A program made the translations under genes and the position numbers. From positions 9,707,001 through 9,771,000 of the forward strand of contig NC_084725.1 of the NCBI RefSeq assembly GCF_033807575.1: a stretch of DNA of 64,000 nucleotides. The letters run 5' to 3'. How positions within the stretch are numbered: position 1 is the stretch's first letter; each line of letters begins with the position of its first letter. This stretch comes from Cydia pomonella. Taxonomy: Eukaryota; Arthropoda; Insecta; Lepidoptera; Tortricidae. The notes under the pieces are model-generated. The model was not told where the DNA came from and did no database searches. It saw nothing but the letters and a program-made list of their open reading frames with translations. Of this stretch, positions 33,976 through 45,789 are shown one piece after another.

Positions 33976-34122
33976 GTTGTCTGGAAGAGATCGCTTTTTA
34001 GCGATAAGACCGCCTGTTGTTACCTGGTTCTATTTTCCTTTAAAATTCATTTGTAGTTTTACATGTATGTAAAATATATAATTGTTGGTGCAATAAAGAA
34101 TATTTACTTACTTACTTACTTA
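33976..34122 (+). repeat. LINE 3' end with (ACTT)n tail
   Basis: It carries GTTGTCTGGAAGAGATCGC, the small stem-loop ATCGCTTTTTAGCGAT, GACCGCCTGTTGTTACCTGG, and GTGCAATAAAG before ACTTACTTACTTACT. A second copy in minus orientation is at 62898-63290. I recognise it as the 3' end of a common lepidopteran non-LTR element. Confidence 0.75.
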
Positions 34123-34550
34123 TAATTAAAATGCTGTAAAATTAAGCATACGTTATTTGGGAAATAAACACTTGTATTGTCGGCATTTCCACAACGGAAA
34201 ATGAAATCAATTAACGAAAATGAGCAGCTTTATCATTTATCAGATATATTAAAATCGGTTTTTATATCTTCATGAAATACCGAATTACGTCAATGCAATG
34301 CGACACCTTTATCTAAGCATAAAACGTGCGTCAATCGTTTATTTTTTAAACATGGATTTGGATTTAAGTAGAGTAGCTATATCAGTTGTGATCCGAGATT
34401 CCGAGATTATATAGATTTTAAAGATTACTGATAAACAGAAAAAAATTGAAACGTACGCTGCCGCGGATTTTATATGCGATTTTTAATAGTTCAGCACAAA
34501 AATTAATACAAAAAGGAGGAGGCCCGGGTTAGAATCTTGAAGAGGAACCC

Positions 34551-34705
34551 ATTTTTAACCCCCGACGCAAAAATCGACGAACCGACGCGTCTGTGGCATT
34601 CGTAGCTCTCAAACGGAGCGACTGATTTCGATGCGTTTTTTTTCATGAAAGCTAGTTCTCCTTCATTGCGGTCTCTTACCTATGTTTGATAATAATCGAT
34701 CCATC
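34551..34705 (+). repeat. Dispersed repeat (CCCCCGACGC family), plus copy
   Basis: Same order of motifs as the minus-strand copy at 790-948: TTTTTAACCCCCGACGCAAA, CGTAGCTCTCAAACGGAGCG, then GATTTCGATGCG and ATGTTTGATAA. Confidence 0.5.
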
Positions 34706-35360
34706 AGTTCTATGAGTATCAACGCTTTTCTATAATGATGTGTAAGTAAGTTTTCTATAATGATGTGAGGTAATACGCAAGTATGTATAACGGGTTAGCA
34801 GTGATTGACTAAGACGTTATTTTCTCGCGGATTAGCAAAGTAATATTTCTTGTTTTAATGTTGTAAGGCATTTTGACATAAAATGGATTTTTTGGCATGA
34901 TGCGTAGAGGGTTTAATTTTTTTAAATGTATTAGTTATTATATATTGGTATACCGATACAAATACATAGGTAGGATAAGATTATTGAATGTAGATTAGAA
35001 GAAACATTTATGAAACTTTAATCACATCAGCGATCGCCGCGTGCACGCACAATGGCGTCTGAACAAACAAACAGTTGATCCAGTTCCGTACAAACTATAC
35101 CAGAGACTAGTCAATCAATACGACTGTCCATCGGCGTACAAAGTTTCTTGGCATTGGCACAACATCAGAATTAGAACGCACCTATGGACGACAGTAAATT
35201 TTGTACAGTTGAATACATAATAAATGGTAAAATTAAAAAAGGAATTAAAAAACATTTGTTAAATTTCGGCTTAGATATGACACATTTAAATAGTTAACGC
35301 AAACCATTTTTTACTCCTCTTTGGCACACAAACCTCCTGAAGGTGTTGCCTACGAGTATG

Positions 35361-36346
35361 ATGGGTCTTGTAAGATTATGTAAACTGTAACTTGTTTGTT
35401 TATTTTGTTATAAAAAAGTGTGTGTGTGTGTGTGTCAGCCGGAGCTGACACTCCAGTTGTGCACCGGATTTCACAACTGGAGTTCACTCCTTACGAACGA
35501 TTATAAACAATATTAAGTTAAGATCAAAGTCCTCAAATTAACAGTTGTTATTTGTTGACATTAAATAAATAAAGTGTTTCCATGCAGCCGTTGGTAGGGA
35601 ATGCGCAAGATAAATTGCGCGCGAAACACAACGTATCGTAACGTGTCATTTTACTTCCCATAAATTTTAATATTTTTTATACCCCGGGTATATAAAAAAC
35701 AAAAATATATACTTTTATTTCAGAATATTAAAATTCCATAAAACGTAACATTATATAAATAATCTTATACAGGATGACCTTAGCCATTGGACAAACCCTG
35801 AAATCCCACGTAGGGTTACTTCTCAGGAATGCTCTGACCTTAATATTTTTTTAATTAGAACAACAGATAAAAAAAAATTTTTCGAACAAAAGTTATTTGC
35901 AATAATCGACAACAAAAAGAAACACACTGTGTTAATCTTTGGCAGTGTTTTGACAATTTGTTCGAAATATTTGATAATGATGACATTTTACAAAAGTCAG
36001 AAGCTTATTAGTGTCATAAATAAAAAAGATAATCAAAAAGGTCGAAGAAGGTTCCATACTATTCTTTGAGGATATTACCTTGAGTAATTTGTTAATTTCT
36101 TTGAAACCGTTACAACCGGTTGTTATGATACTTTGTACACTGGTTCTAAATACCCTAATGCATATGTACATTTCGGCTTTGTCTATTGGCTAGGGACACA
36201 CTGTATATGAAAATCGATTCTTAAGGAGTAAACTCCAGTTGTGCAATCCGATGTACAACTGGAGTGTCAGCTCCGGCTGACACAAATACACTCTTTTTTA
36301 TAATAAAATAAACAAACAAGTTACAGTTTAATCTTATAAGACCCAT
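35361..36346. mobile_element. Foldback element with about 130-bp arms and internal hairpins
   Basis: The left arm (35361-35495) and right arm (36224-36346) are inverse copies: ATGGGTCTT, ACTGTAACTTGTTTGTTTAT, GTGTCAGCCGGAGCTGACAC and CTCCAGTTGT are shared. Within each arm CTCCAGTTGTG pairs with CACAACTGGAG about 10 nt away, and CAGCCGGAGCTG is a palindrome, so single-stranded arms would form further stem-loops. A (GT)n run at 35418-35434 has expanded only in the left arm. The ~730-bp centre is AT-rich with no transposase. No target duplication is resolved. Confidence 0.75.
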
Positions 36347-38759
36347 CTTGTACTTCCATGTACTTGTAACCATGGTAACTCTAGGTTTAACTGGTTAATC
36401 CCGGGATTAGTGATTGGTGCAAGTGGCCCTAGTGGTAGATGCCATTACGATAGTATTGGCAAGCGGAGGTCAAAGCGCTATGCAAAATATGAGTATTTTT
36501 ATAATAACTTACTGGCGCTGGCGGGTGCAGGCGCCACCTAAAGATTTTGATTTTTTGACCTAAAGATTTTTGGTTGACTGTCTTTATAATTATTTATCTT
36601 TGTATATACTATTACGGCCCGTGCAGATACGAATTGACTACGCTGTTTAGTCTGCGTATTGTTTGCTGCTTTGAACGTGATCTAATGGAATAAGGGTTGT
36701 TGCTCACGTGACGATTTTTTCTAGGTGAACAAGTACTTCTTTTTAAAACAAAATACTTAAAATGCTTCAAACAAACACCAAATAACAGGAAACTACAAAC
36801 GATTTTTATTAAAACTGTGTTAATGAGCATTCGTGAATAACGTGCGAGCATGAATTGATGTGAGACAATATCTACTTATCGATTTATATAAGGATCTGGA
36901 TATTATCCGGACATTCACATTTGTTATTTATGATGTTTGTTCGAATAAACTAAAACCTAAAAAGTTTTTTTTGCTAGTACAGTACAATCTAAATTATCCG
37001 AACGCTGCGGCCGTTTGTCAATAAAAAATTGGCAAGTTTATAATATGTATAATAAAGTATTCGACTTTTTCCAGGTATTTTATGCTTAAACGTAATATCA
37101 TACAGAACATCAAATTTTATGTTCTGACTATTTTTATGTCAAATGATGTTTTTTTTTTATTGTCCCGAAAATCCTACATTTCATATTTCACTAGTCTCGG
37201 TCCCAATAAATTTGTATAATCAAGGTTCTACTGTATGTTCATAGCTTTACACTATTCCGCCAAATTCTGTAATTTATAGACAATGAAACGTGCGTACACG
37301 CATGGATTGACATTTATTATTGACTGACACGGTTTTGCTCAATCTCTGTAAAACACACGTGGATCATTTAACTTACTCGGATCGTGATTTACCCGTTGTC
37401 GATTGTTTTATTCGTTGCTATAAATTTCTGAACTAACTGACTAGAAATATTTATTGACTTCAATAAAGTCAATATGAGTGCTGTTTAATTACCTTATTTT
37501 GTTAATTATTATAGACTAAAATGATCTCGATTGCTAGGCTGGGATCAAAGTGACCTAGCACACATATTTTATTATTAATTTATTACTTATCCAATCTTAT
37601 ATGAATTTATAACTTAATATAACAGTAGGATTTCATTAAGAATATTAGAAAAAATTTAAGTGAAACAATATTTTAAAATACTTAGGTAAGTTAAAAAAAC
37701 ATATATTTTTAAATTTTGAATCAAGTAATTTTTGTCTTTATACCAGGGTTTCCCAAACTTTCAGACGCACCCAATTTTTCCTCATGTCAGGGAAAACAAG
37801 TTCTAGTTTGTTTATTTTACCTATTTTTATTACCCAGTTACTAGTCTGCACGCCTATGCTTCATAACAACACATCGGACATTTTCCAGTATGTATATGTT
37901 ACAGTTTTCGTTTTAAACGTTTAATATTAAAGATTCTGCTTAGGTAGCTATATTTCAATATCCTTAAGCTATATTTTATAACACCTATATAATAGTGTTA
38001 TAAATGTCCAAAAAAGAGGTCGTAAATAGGTATCTTATTGCGAAACAATTATCTTCTAATAGTGTTTTATCATTTTTTACTAATCTATAATTAAATATTT
38101 TACTTATCTATTAAGATACTGATCTTATCTTTAACTAAAGCGAGTATACTATTGATTGCGGTACATAGGTATCACTGATATATTATGATACATACATTTT
38201 CAAGTGAAAGAAAACTAACTATCGGTTGTCAATAAGTTGTTTATGCTACAAATATACTGGTTTGATTAAATATGTCACTAATAATAAAACTCAGTAGGCA
38301 CCTAAAGTTAAATCACTATACATATTTACAACAGCCCAAATATGTGTTTAATTTATACGTTTAAACCGTAATATTTGATTTATTACGAAAACATATAGTT
38401 AAAACATCAATGGTAAATTAAATTATTTGCATAGTCAAATAACTACCATAAAATTCACACGAAAGCTTAAACATAAACTGCAGTTTAAAATGTTTTGTGC
38501 AATAAAATTTACAGCATGTGGCTTCGAACTTAATGGAAATTCCAGTATACTGTAGTATTTAAAAGTCTTTAATTTAGTAGTTTAAGTTTAAAATGTGAAT
38601 TATTCGTCTGGCATCGTTCGTAGCTTATTTTTGAGCTCATTTATACTGACCATTCGTAATTTTTCGTAAACCCTATTTCACTGATATAAGGTCTACCAAA
38701 AGTCGGTTTAATCGGTTACTAGAGTCAAACCAAGCTATCTCTGCATTGTATTTGCAATT
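36347..38759. other. AT-rich stretch, no gene seen
   Basis: At 37744 a single hAT-like end (CAGGGTTTCCCAAACTTTC) is present, but I find no inverted partner. Nothing else supported. Confidence 0.4.
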
Positions 38760-38861
38760 TGTAATAAAACCAGCACGTCCGTTCTGACGCCATTTATGTG
38801 CGAACAACCCGAATACCCACATCTCATATTTATCAAAGATTATATGATTACCTACATTACA
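38760..38861 (-). repeat. 3' LTR of the mag-like element
   Basis: 102 bp, identical to 43367-43468 except for two substitutions (CTGACG against CTAACG, TATGTG against TATTTG). Preceded on the coding strand by GTAGAGGAG, the likely polypurine tract at 38862-38870. Confidence 0.95.
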
Positions 38862-39059
38862 CTCCTCTACGCTAAACATATGAACTAATATTCTAGGGAA
38901 CCTTTTAACCACCGTCTATTGAGCTGGGGACGAATGTCATCTCAGAACGAGCCCAACATGATACTTGCAACTGCGAAAAATTAAGTTACATTAGGTAAAC
39001 GAAACTAGTATATAATAATTTAGTAATAGGCGGTTAAAGGGTTTAACAGCTTTTACATT

Positions 39060-42000
39060 CTAAATTTTATAATTAGGTTTATTTAATCGACACTGACGGA
39101 TTGGGCGAGCCCGGGCAGGTGTAGAAGCACGAGGAGAAGCAAACTGCCACTCCGGTGAAGCCGGAGAGGCGCTGCCAGAGCTGGCGGTCTGCGCCGTGCC
39201 GCGCGACTCGTCCGCGGAGGCCGCCGACGTCTCCGCCCGAACCCTCACCGGTGTTACCGGTGTCTCCGCCGATACCGAGCGATGCCCTTGAGAATCTGTG
39301 CCAAGTGTGTCGGATGGTTCTATTGCCGTCGTGGTAGCTGCGAGAGATAGCCTACCGTTAACTGACCGTTTCCGCAATTGATCGATATGCCTGTGTACAG
39401 TTTCACCATCATCTCCTAAAACTTTATAATTGCTCGGCCCTAGAACATCTACTATTCGACCCGGAAACCATTTTTCTCCCTTCAAGTACTTCCTATACCA
39501 GACCGCGTCCTCCATCTCTACACTCCTACTCACTCCTCCCGCCGCCTCCTGCTGCCGCTGCTGCGCACGCCGCACGTGTCCCTCCCTGTCCGGTTTAATT
39601 GTGTCTAAACGCGTGCGTAAACGTCTACCTAAAAGAAGCGTAGCCGGGGATTCGCCCGTAGTGGAGTGTTCTACATTACGGTAATGTATCAGAAAGGCCC
39701 ATAATGCCCTCTCCACGTTCTGGTTTTCTTGCAGTGCCTTACGGATCACCCGCTTTAATGTCCTAACTGAATTTTCCGCTAACCCGTTTGACGCCGGATG
39801 ATACGGAGCTGTAAATATATGTTCAATTCCACAATATTTTGTAAAATCATCGAGTTCCTTTGAAGTGAATTGCTTGCCGTTATCACTGACTATTTGTTTA
39901 GGTATGCCGAACCTACTGAACAATTCGCACAGCCGATCTATTAACCCTCCCGCTGTGGTATTAGTGACATTAAAGACCTCTATCCACTTAGACATAGCAT
40001 CCACTACGACTAAATACGTTTTGCCCCCTATAGGGCCCATGTAGTCCAAATGGAGGCGCGACCAGGGTCGGTGAGGCCAAGTCCACATGCGCGGCGTGTG
40101 CCGGGCCGGCGCGTCCGCGTGCGCCGCGCACACCGCGCACGCGCGGCACACGCGCTCCACGGCCTCGTCGATCCCCGCCCACCATACATAACTGCGAGCG
40201 AGCGCCTTTGATTTGACGATTCCCATGTGAGGCTCATGAATCATAGTTAATATTTTATCTTTACATTTTTCTGGTACCACCAGCCTGGGACCCCACATGA
40301 CGCACCCTAGTTCCTCGTACAACTCGTTCTTCCTATTGAAGTATGGTTGTAAATTCGAAATCTTACATGATTCGGGCCAGCCATCCCTAATGTAACTTAA
40401 AACCTTAGATAGCAATGGGTCACGTGCCGTCTCTCGTTTAATTTCATTATAATCTAGCAAGAGTGCTTGTTGAACAAAGTGCAAATAAGTTTGTTCCGGT
40501 GCCGATAATTTGTCTTGGCTCTTGGTACTAACGGGTAACCGCGAAAAACCGTCCGCGCCGTTATTATCCGTTCGCACATATTCAATATCAAACGAGTAGG
40601 CCGATAAAATAATCGCCCATCGCTGCATCCGACTAGCTACCATAGTCGGTATACCGGTGTTAGGTCCGAAAATTGACACTAGCGGTTTATGGTCGGTACG
40701 TAATGTGAAATGCCGACCATACAAATACTGGTGAAATTTATTCATACAAAATATGATAGCTAATGCCTCGCGATGTATTTGTGAATAGTTCCGCTCGGCG
40801 TCATTGAGAGTGCGCGAAGCGTAGGCAACGGGCCGCTCGCGGCCGTCCGGGCCCGGCTGCGTCAGCACGCCGGCCACGCCGCGCGAGCTCGCGTCACAGG
40901 TAACAAACAGCTGTTTCTTAGGATCATAGTGAGCGAGTACCTCCGCGCTGGCTAATATTGCCTTAATTTCTTTAAAAGATCGTTCACATTCTGAAGACCA
41001 AAACCATTGTTTTTCCTTTTTAAGAAGTTCATATAGTGGGACTAACTTCACACTCATATTCTTAATAAATTTCCCATAGAAATTAATAATACCTAAGAAG
41101 GAACGGAGCTCCGTGACGTTACTTGGTCTAGGTACCCGAAGTACAGCCTGGACCTTGGCCGGGTCGGTTTTTATACCATCCTTACTTATTATGTACCCGA
41201 GATATTGAACTTCGTCTACTAAAAATACGCATTTGCTACTTTTTAGTTTTAAACCGGCCTTATGTAACCTGCTGAACACCGCTTCTAAGGCCGCTAAGTG
41301 TTCTTGTTTAGTTTTACCCCCAATGATTACGTCATCCAAAAATATTTCCACATTAGGTATACCTTTCAGCAAATTACACATTATACGTTGGAATATTCCC
41401 GGACTGGACGATAACCCGTATACTAGTCGATTATACCTATATAGACCGCGATGCGTATTTATAACGGTATATTTTTTTGAATCATCCAGCTCGATCTGGT
41501 TATAGGCTTGGGATAAATCTATTTTAGAAAAGTAGCACGCTCCGCTAAGGCTTACCATTAAATCATCGATTTTAGGCAAGGGATATCGATCAATTAGCAA
41601 AACCGGATTCAATGTAGATTTATAGTCGGCACATATTCTCAAAGAACCGTCAGCTTTATTTACCGGCACCAGCGGTGAGGCCCAGTCGGAGCAGTCCACG
41701 GCCTCGATGACGCCGTCCCGCAGCATGGCGTCCAGCTCGGCGTCAACCCGCTCGCGCAGCGCGTACGCCAGCGGCCGCGCGCGGTGGAACACCGGCGCCG
41801 CCCCCTCGCGCACCCGCAGCGTTGCCTGCCCGCCATTGTACCGCCCGAGCCCGCCGCTAAACAATTCTTTATATCTGCAAAGTAAATTATTTATTTCATT
41901 AGACATTTTTAGATCATCAACCTTTACATTGTTACAATTGCTGAACTCGGGGATCTTAATATTTAACTCGGCCAACCACTGTCTCCCTAGCAGTGAGGTA

Positions 42001-43262
42001 GTGCCTCCATCAATAACAAACAATTCTAAATATTTTTCTTGCTTATCATAACTAACTTTCGGCTTGATAACGCCTATCGGCTTGACCTTTGCCCCGTTAT
42101 AAAACTTAAGTGTTAACCAACCATTTTCAAGAGGATAGTGACTTAAAAGTTTCTTATAAGTTTTGCTACTAATACACGATATCGCCGAGCCCGTATCTAT
42201 CTCCATTTGTAGTAAGATATGAGAGTCTACAGTGATAGGTACACTCACCGGTCCGTAGTCACTTAAACACAAATGGTGAAAGTCCTCGGTGGTTGACTCC
42301 TCCCGATCCGAACTCTCCGCTTGGCTATAATGCAGCCTTCCTGATGGGGCGCTTCCCCCGCGACCGCCGCCCTCACTACGGCTCGAGCACACTCGTCGCA
42401 AATGCCCCCTGCGACGGCATAAACTGCAGATATAATCTCGGAAACGACAATTGGTGTAGTCGTGAGCTGTCGAACCACAGCCTTTGCAGTCTTGGTGGGG
42501 CCCTCTGCCGCCTGGAGTGTAGGCCGCCACGCTGCCGCCGCCGGCGCCATGTCCGCCGTTCTCCGCTATGGCGTGCGATCTTGTCCCGCTTCCCCGCGCT
42601 ATGCTACCAAGGCTCCTGGCGCGCCAACCGCCCGTGGCCCGGGAGCCCCGCATCTGGTTCCCGCGCGGCCCTCCTGGCGCTAGAGCATGTACCGCAGCTG
42701 ATACCGTCGGCCCCGCACCGCTCGACCCGGTGCCCGACGATGGTTCTACCGCTGCCGCGTCTCTTTCCGCGGCCTCCAAGGACGTCGCAATCCTTATCGC
42801 GTTTGTATACGTTAGCGTATCTTCCTCCGCAAATAACCGCTGACGTATGATGTCACTTCGCAGACCACATACAAATTGGTCGCGAAGGTTTTCATTAAGG
42901 GTAGCATCGAATTTGCATTCCCTGGCCAATTTCTTCAATTCCGCCACGTATGTGGCAATATTTTCGCCGTTATTTTGTCGACGTTGTCTAAAACGATATC
43001 GTTCGGCCAAAACGGACGGCGTTGGTTGTAAATGATGACGTAATAGATCCACAGCTTCTTTGTAAGTGACCTCCGACGGCTTTTTGGGACTTGCCAGGTT
43101 CACAAGTAGCTCGTACGCCCCGTTTCCCATCACAGCAATCATAGTCGGCAATTTTAATTCATCTTTTATGGCGTTTACCAGAAAAAACATTTCCAAACGG
43201 TCTACATATGATGACCACGTTCCGCCCGTCACGTCGAACTCGCTCATTTTCCCTATCGACAT
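39060..43262 (-). CDS. Gag-Pol polyprotein of a mag-like Ty3/gypsy retrotransposon
   Basis: 1400 codons in one frame, without internal stop or frameshift between gag and pol. Gag core is at ~1-175. Two CX2CX4HX4C zinc knuckles lie at ~259-292. The aspartic protease has DTGSA at 356-360. Reverse transcriptase is ~500-690 with DLSQAYNQ and FLDD at 641-644 (the usual Y is F). RNase H is ~780-905 with candidate catalytic D790, E832 and D857. Integrase has an HHCC finger (H1009, H1012, C1042, C1045) and the triad D1073, D1127, E1163 with 35 residues between the last two. The tail after ~1300 is rich in S, T, A and R. No envelope ORF follows. The protein packages, copies and integrates the element. 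Every enzymatic motif is present, so it may be active. The ATG at 43262 is the first one after the leader. Confidence 0.95.
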   Translation of the reverse strand: MSIGKMSEFDVTGGTWSSYVDRLEMFFLVNAIKDELKLPTMIAVMGNGAYELLVNLASPKKPSEVTYKEAVDLLRHHLQPTPSVLAERYRFRQRRQNNGENIATYVAELKKLARECKFDATLNENLRDQFVCGLRSDIIRQRLFAEEDTLTYTNAIRIATSLEAAERDAAAVEPSSGTGSSGAGPTVSAAVHALAPGGPRGNQMRGSRATGGWRARSLGSIARGSGTRSHAIAENGGHGAGGGSVAAYTPGGRGPHQDCKGCGSTAHDYTNCRFRDYICSLCRRRGHLRRVCSSRSEGGGRGGSAPSGRLHYSQAESSDREESTTEDFHHLCLSDYGPVSVPITVDSHILLQMEIDTGSAISCISSKTYKKLLSHYPLENGWLTLKFYNGAKVKPIGVIKPKVSYDKQEKYLELFVIDGGTTSLLGRQWLAELNIKIPEFSNCNNVKVDDLKMSNEINNLLCRYKELFSGGLGRYNGGQATLRVREGAAPVFHRARPLAYALRERVDAELDAMLRDGVIEAVDCSDWASPLVPVNKADGSLRICADYKSTLNPVLLIDRYPLPKIDDLMVSLSGACYFSKIDLSQAYNQIELDDSKKYTVINTHRGLYRYNRLVYGLSSSPGIFQRIMCNLLKGIPNVEIFLDDVIIGGKTKQEHLAALEAVFSRLHKAGLKLKSSKCVFLVDEVQYLGYIISKDGIKTDPAKVQAVLRVPRPSNVTELRSFLGIINFYGKFIKNMSVKLVPLYELLKKEKQWFWSSECERSFKEIKAILASAEVLAHYDPKKQLFVTCDASSRGVAGVLTQPGPDGRERPVAYASRTLNDAERNYSQIHREALAIIFCMNKFHQYLYGRHFTLRTDHKPLVSIFGPNTGIPTMVASRMQRWAIILSAYSFDIEYVRTDNNGADGFSRLPVSTKSQDKLSAPEQTYLHFVQQALLLDYNEIKRETARDPLLSKVLSYIRDGWPESCKISNLQPYFNRKNELYEELGCVMWGPRLVVPEKCKDKILTMIHEPHMGIVKSKALARSYVWWAGIDEAVERVCRACAVCAAHADAPARHTPRMWTWPHRPWSRLHLDYMGPIGGKTYLVVVDAMSKWIEVFNVTNTTAGGLIDRLCELFSRFGIPKQIVSDNGKQFTSKELDDFTKYCGIEHIFTAPYHPASNGLAENSVRTLKRVIRKALQENQNVERALWAFLIHYRNVEHSTTGESPATLLLGRRLRTRLDTIKPDREGHVRRAQQRQQEAAGGVSRSVEMEDAVWYRKYLKGEKWFPGRIVDVLGPSNYKVLGDDGETVHRHIDQLRKRSVNGRLSLAATTTAIEPSDTLGTDSQGHRSVSAETPVTPVRVRAETSAASADESRGTAQTASSGSASPASPEWQFASPRASTPARARPIRQCRLNKPNYKI

Positions 43263-43348
43263 TGTTTATGTTGTTATATTTACACGTATCACTTAAAGCA
43301 CTCTGTTTTACGTAAATTTTGCAATAACACTGTATATACCGAATAGAT

Positions 43349-43365
43349 CCCAACCTCGTAAGCCA
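43349..43365 (-). promoter_or_regulatory. Primer-binding site
   Basis: On the minus strand TGGCTTACGAGGTTGGG begins one base after the 5' LTR. The TGG start would pair with the CCA end of a tRNA, and its complement looks like a tRNA acceptor and T-arm. I did not identify which tRNA. Confidence 0.75.
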
Positions 43366-43366
43366 C

Positions 43367-43468
43367 TGTAATAAAACCAGCACGTCCGTTCTAACGCCAT
43401 TTATTTGCGAACAACCCGAATACCCACATCTCATATTTATCAAAGATTATATGATTACCTACATTACA
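43367..43468 (-). repeat. 5' LTR of the mag-like element
   Basis: 102 bp, TGTAAT...ATTACA on the minus strand. At this length promoter and polyadenylation signals must be very compact; none stands out clearly. Confidence 0.95.
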
Positions 43469-43473
43469 CAATT

Positions 43474-45478
43474 AAAGGAGTGATATGTCCTCATTAATTT
43501 AAACACACTATGAAAATAGATATTAAATTTATGAATAAGGACACCTCCACACTAGGTCTATTCTGTATAGAGTTAGCTTAGACGAACTTTATCACATATA
43601 ATGATATCAATATCTCCTGACCTGACTTCCTTTGCATCATTATTACATGTCTCTGTTTAGCCCGATGGTTAACTGGTAGAGACTGCCAATAAGTTCGCTA
43701 TTTGGAGGCAAATACATTATTTTTGTATAGGGAGTCAAAGTCAAACAATGAAGAAAATAGTCTCGACTTTCTCATAATATTTTTAAAACTTGACCCTTTT
43801 GTTTTTATTAGAGTCGAATTTAATTCTTAATACTATGTAAAACGGATCTAATTTTGAAATATTAATTAATAAATTCCTGGCTTAAATTTTAATTCAATTG
43901 GCATTCCCATAACTCCCGTTATCTTACCGGCACAGATAATCGCCAGTGAATGCGTAATCTATTAACCTGGCTTCTGGCGCCATCTATGTAAATTCCTGGA
44001 TAATAACGTTTACTATTAGAATTCCAGCTAAACCTTCCCGTAGGTAGATGTTAAGGCGCAGGGTAGGGCAAGGCATTCTCCATACAAACCTTGTGCCAGT
44101 TTTATTCGTTAGTTTTGTCACTATAGCATTTAATTTCATTTTTTGCTTGTATATATTGGATATACCCAGAACTTGATGTAGAAATTTTTCTATACTTTAA
44201 AAAAATAGAAATACAAAAATACAAAAAATTATAATTAAAAAATAATAATGCATCAAGCCCTAGCTAACAGAAAAATAAGCATATTTACCAAAAATAATAA
44301 CTGTAGCGCTAACACAAACGAAGAAAAACGCGCACAAAGTTTGTATGGAAAGAGCTTGTCCTACCCTTCCTTCGCCTTAAGTTCTTATGTAAATAAACAA
44401 AGGAAATCTTTAATTTTTATTGTCATTTTTACAGATCTGTCAGTAACAAGAGTGTACTAGTTTATATTTTTAATGCATACGAAAATCACTTATTGATTTA
44501 GAACGAGAACATGTTGAGAGCCACTGCATAAAGTGTTAAGTAATTTAATTTTATATCTATACTTTGCCCCATCACGCGTTTCCTGCTTGTAGGTATCTTA
44601 AATAAAAACAGGGTTCGCTTGACAACCTAATACTAAAGAATTGGCGCAAACACAAAGTAACGAAAGCCCTAAGGGAACAATATGAAAAATGTACTAGGTA
44701 ACTAACGGTAAAGTAATACAAACCATTGCTATACTTTCAATAGAATTCCCCTTTTCACTCTAGAGCTCCTAATTGAAAGAAGAGACAAATTACTCCACAT
44801 AAAATAACCTCATAATGTTTTAACATCTTATTGTATTTCGTCGATTTCAAAACGGTATTCCGGCCCGCCCGGCGACGATGACGTCATAGAGTGCGCGCGC
44901 ACCGCCGCATCGATCGGCACCACAACCTTTAAGCGCTGCAGCGGATTCTTATAATTACTGAGTCTAGACCGTCAATTGGCATTAAGCGGCTACAAACGCT
45001 TTTCAGCGCCGGGACTACATGAATTCAGAATTTACCAAAACGCTGAAACTACCGCTCACTCACAATGAAAAATCCACTCTATTGTAATATCGATTGAGTG
45101 CATAATGCCGGTGAGCACAAATCGTGTCCCAAGTTGCATGTCTCGGAAGTATTATATCGTTATTATAATGGATTCGCAGACGATTTTTTTAATGAACAAA
45201 ATGTTTTTGGAATGTGGTAATTTGGCTGGTAATGAAAATGATTTACACTCTTGAATATTATTGACCTATCCTCGGATATACCGATAAGTGAATAATGTAC
45301 CTAAGTATACGTCCTTTTAAAATTATATATATATATTATAACTACGAATATTCAAAAGGAATTATTTAATTAAATACTGAGATTGTTAATTACCTTAGGG
45401 ATAGAGATTAGGAATGATTAATTAATCTTAGCATTGGAATAAAAATTTAGGGATATCTTACACAGATATGGGTACTAT
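43474..45478. other. No gene; LINE fragment and a CpG-rich patch
   Basis: At 43652-43731 the plus strand carries GATGGTTAACTGGTAGAGAC and diverged downstream sequence related to the LINE 3' end at 14399-14505. At 44850-44960 a CpG-rich patch holds a CRE-type TGACGTCA (near 44879) in CCGGCGACGATGACGTCATA. No initiator with a correctly spaced DPE was found on the strand I checked, so I do not call a promoter. Confidence 0.45.
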
Positions 45479-45610
45479 AGGCGACGATATACAGTATATG
45501 TATATAGATAAATTCATACTTATATATACACAGAAAACACCCATGACTCACGAACAAATATCTGTGTTAATCACACAATTAAATGCCCTTACCGGTATTC
45601 GAACCCGGCA
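45479..45610 (-). repeat. Truncated tRNA-headed SINE
   Basis: On the minus strand it reads CCGGGTTCGAATACCGGTAA (B-box), GGGCATTTAATTGTGTGATT, and CACAGATATTTGTTCGTGAG. This matches my memory of a lepidopteran SINE. The A-box side is missing. A less truncated relative lies at 60251-60475. Confidence 0.65.
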
Positions 45611-45789
45611 TTAAAAAATAATGTTAAAATGGTGATACTTTTTTTAGCAAATTTCCAAGTCTCTTACTACAAATAATATTTCTATTATAACAAAATGATT
45701 ATATATAATTTAGTGAAAACACTGTGACTACTAGCGACACTTCAAAGTTGAGGAAAAATAAAAAAATGGTGTCCAAGACAACAATGAAA

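Larger units (their letters stand above)
38760..43468 (-). mobile_element. Complete mag-like Ty3/gypsy LTR retrotransposon
   Basis: 4709 bp. Two 102-bp LTRs differ at two positions, start TGTAAT and end ATTACA, and are flanked by the 5-bp target duplication CAATT (38755-38759 and 43469-43473). A primer-binding site, a leader of 104 nt, one intact gag-pol ORF and a purine-rich AGAGGAG just before the 3' LTR are all present, in the order expected on the minus strand. From memory, Bombyx mag is also about 4.6 kb with exceptionally short LTRs, so a mag-clade assignment fits. Two LTR differences in 102 bp suggest a recent but not brand-new insertion. Confidence 0.95.

Noticed and set aside
37744..37765. 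Complete hAT element starting CAGGGTTTCCCAAACTT
   Set aside because: No inverted partner end or 8-bp duplication found nearby; at most an isolated end.
42293..42850. 185-codon plus-strand ORF
   Set aside because: Antisense to the GC-rich gag region of the mag-like element; composition explains the open frame.
44850..44960. Promoter at a CpG-rich patch with CRE TGACGTCA
   Set aside because: A minus-strand TCAGTA exists, but no DPE falls at +28 and there is no ATG-free leader with a donor. Composition alone is not enough.
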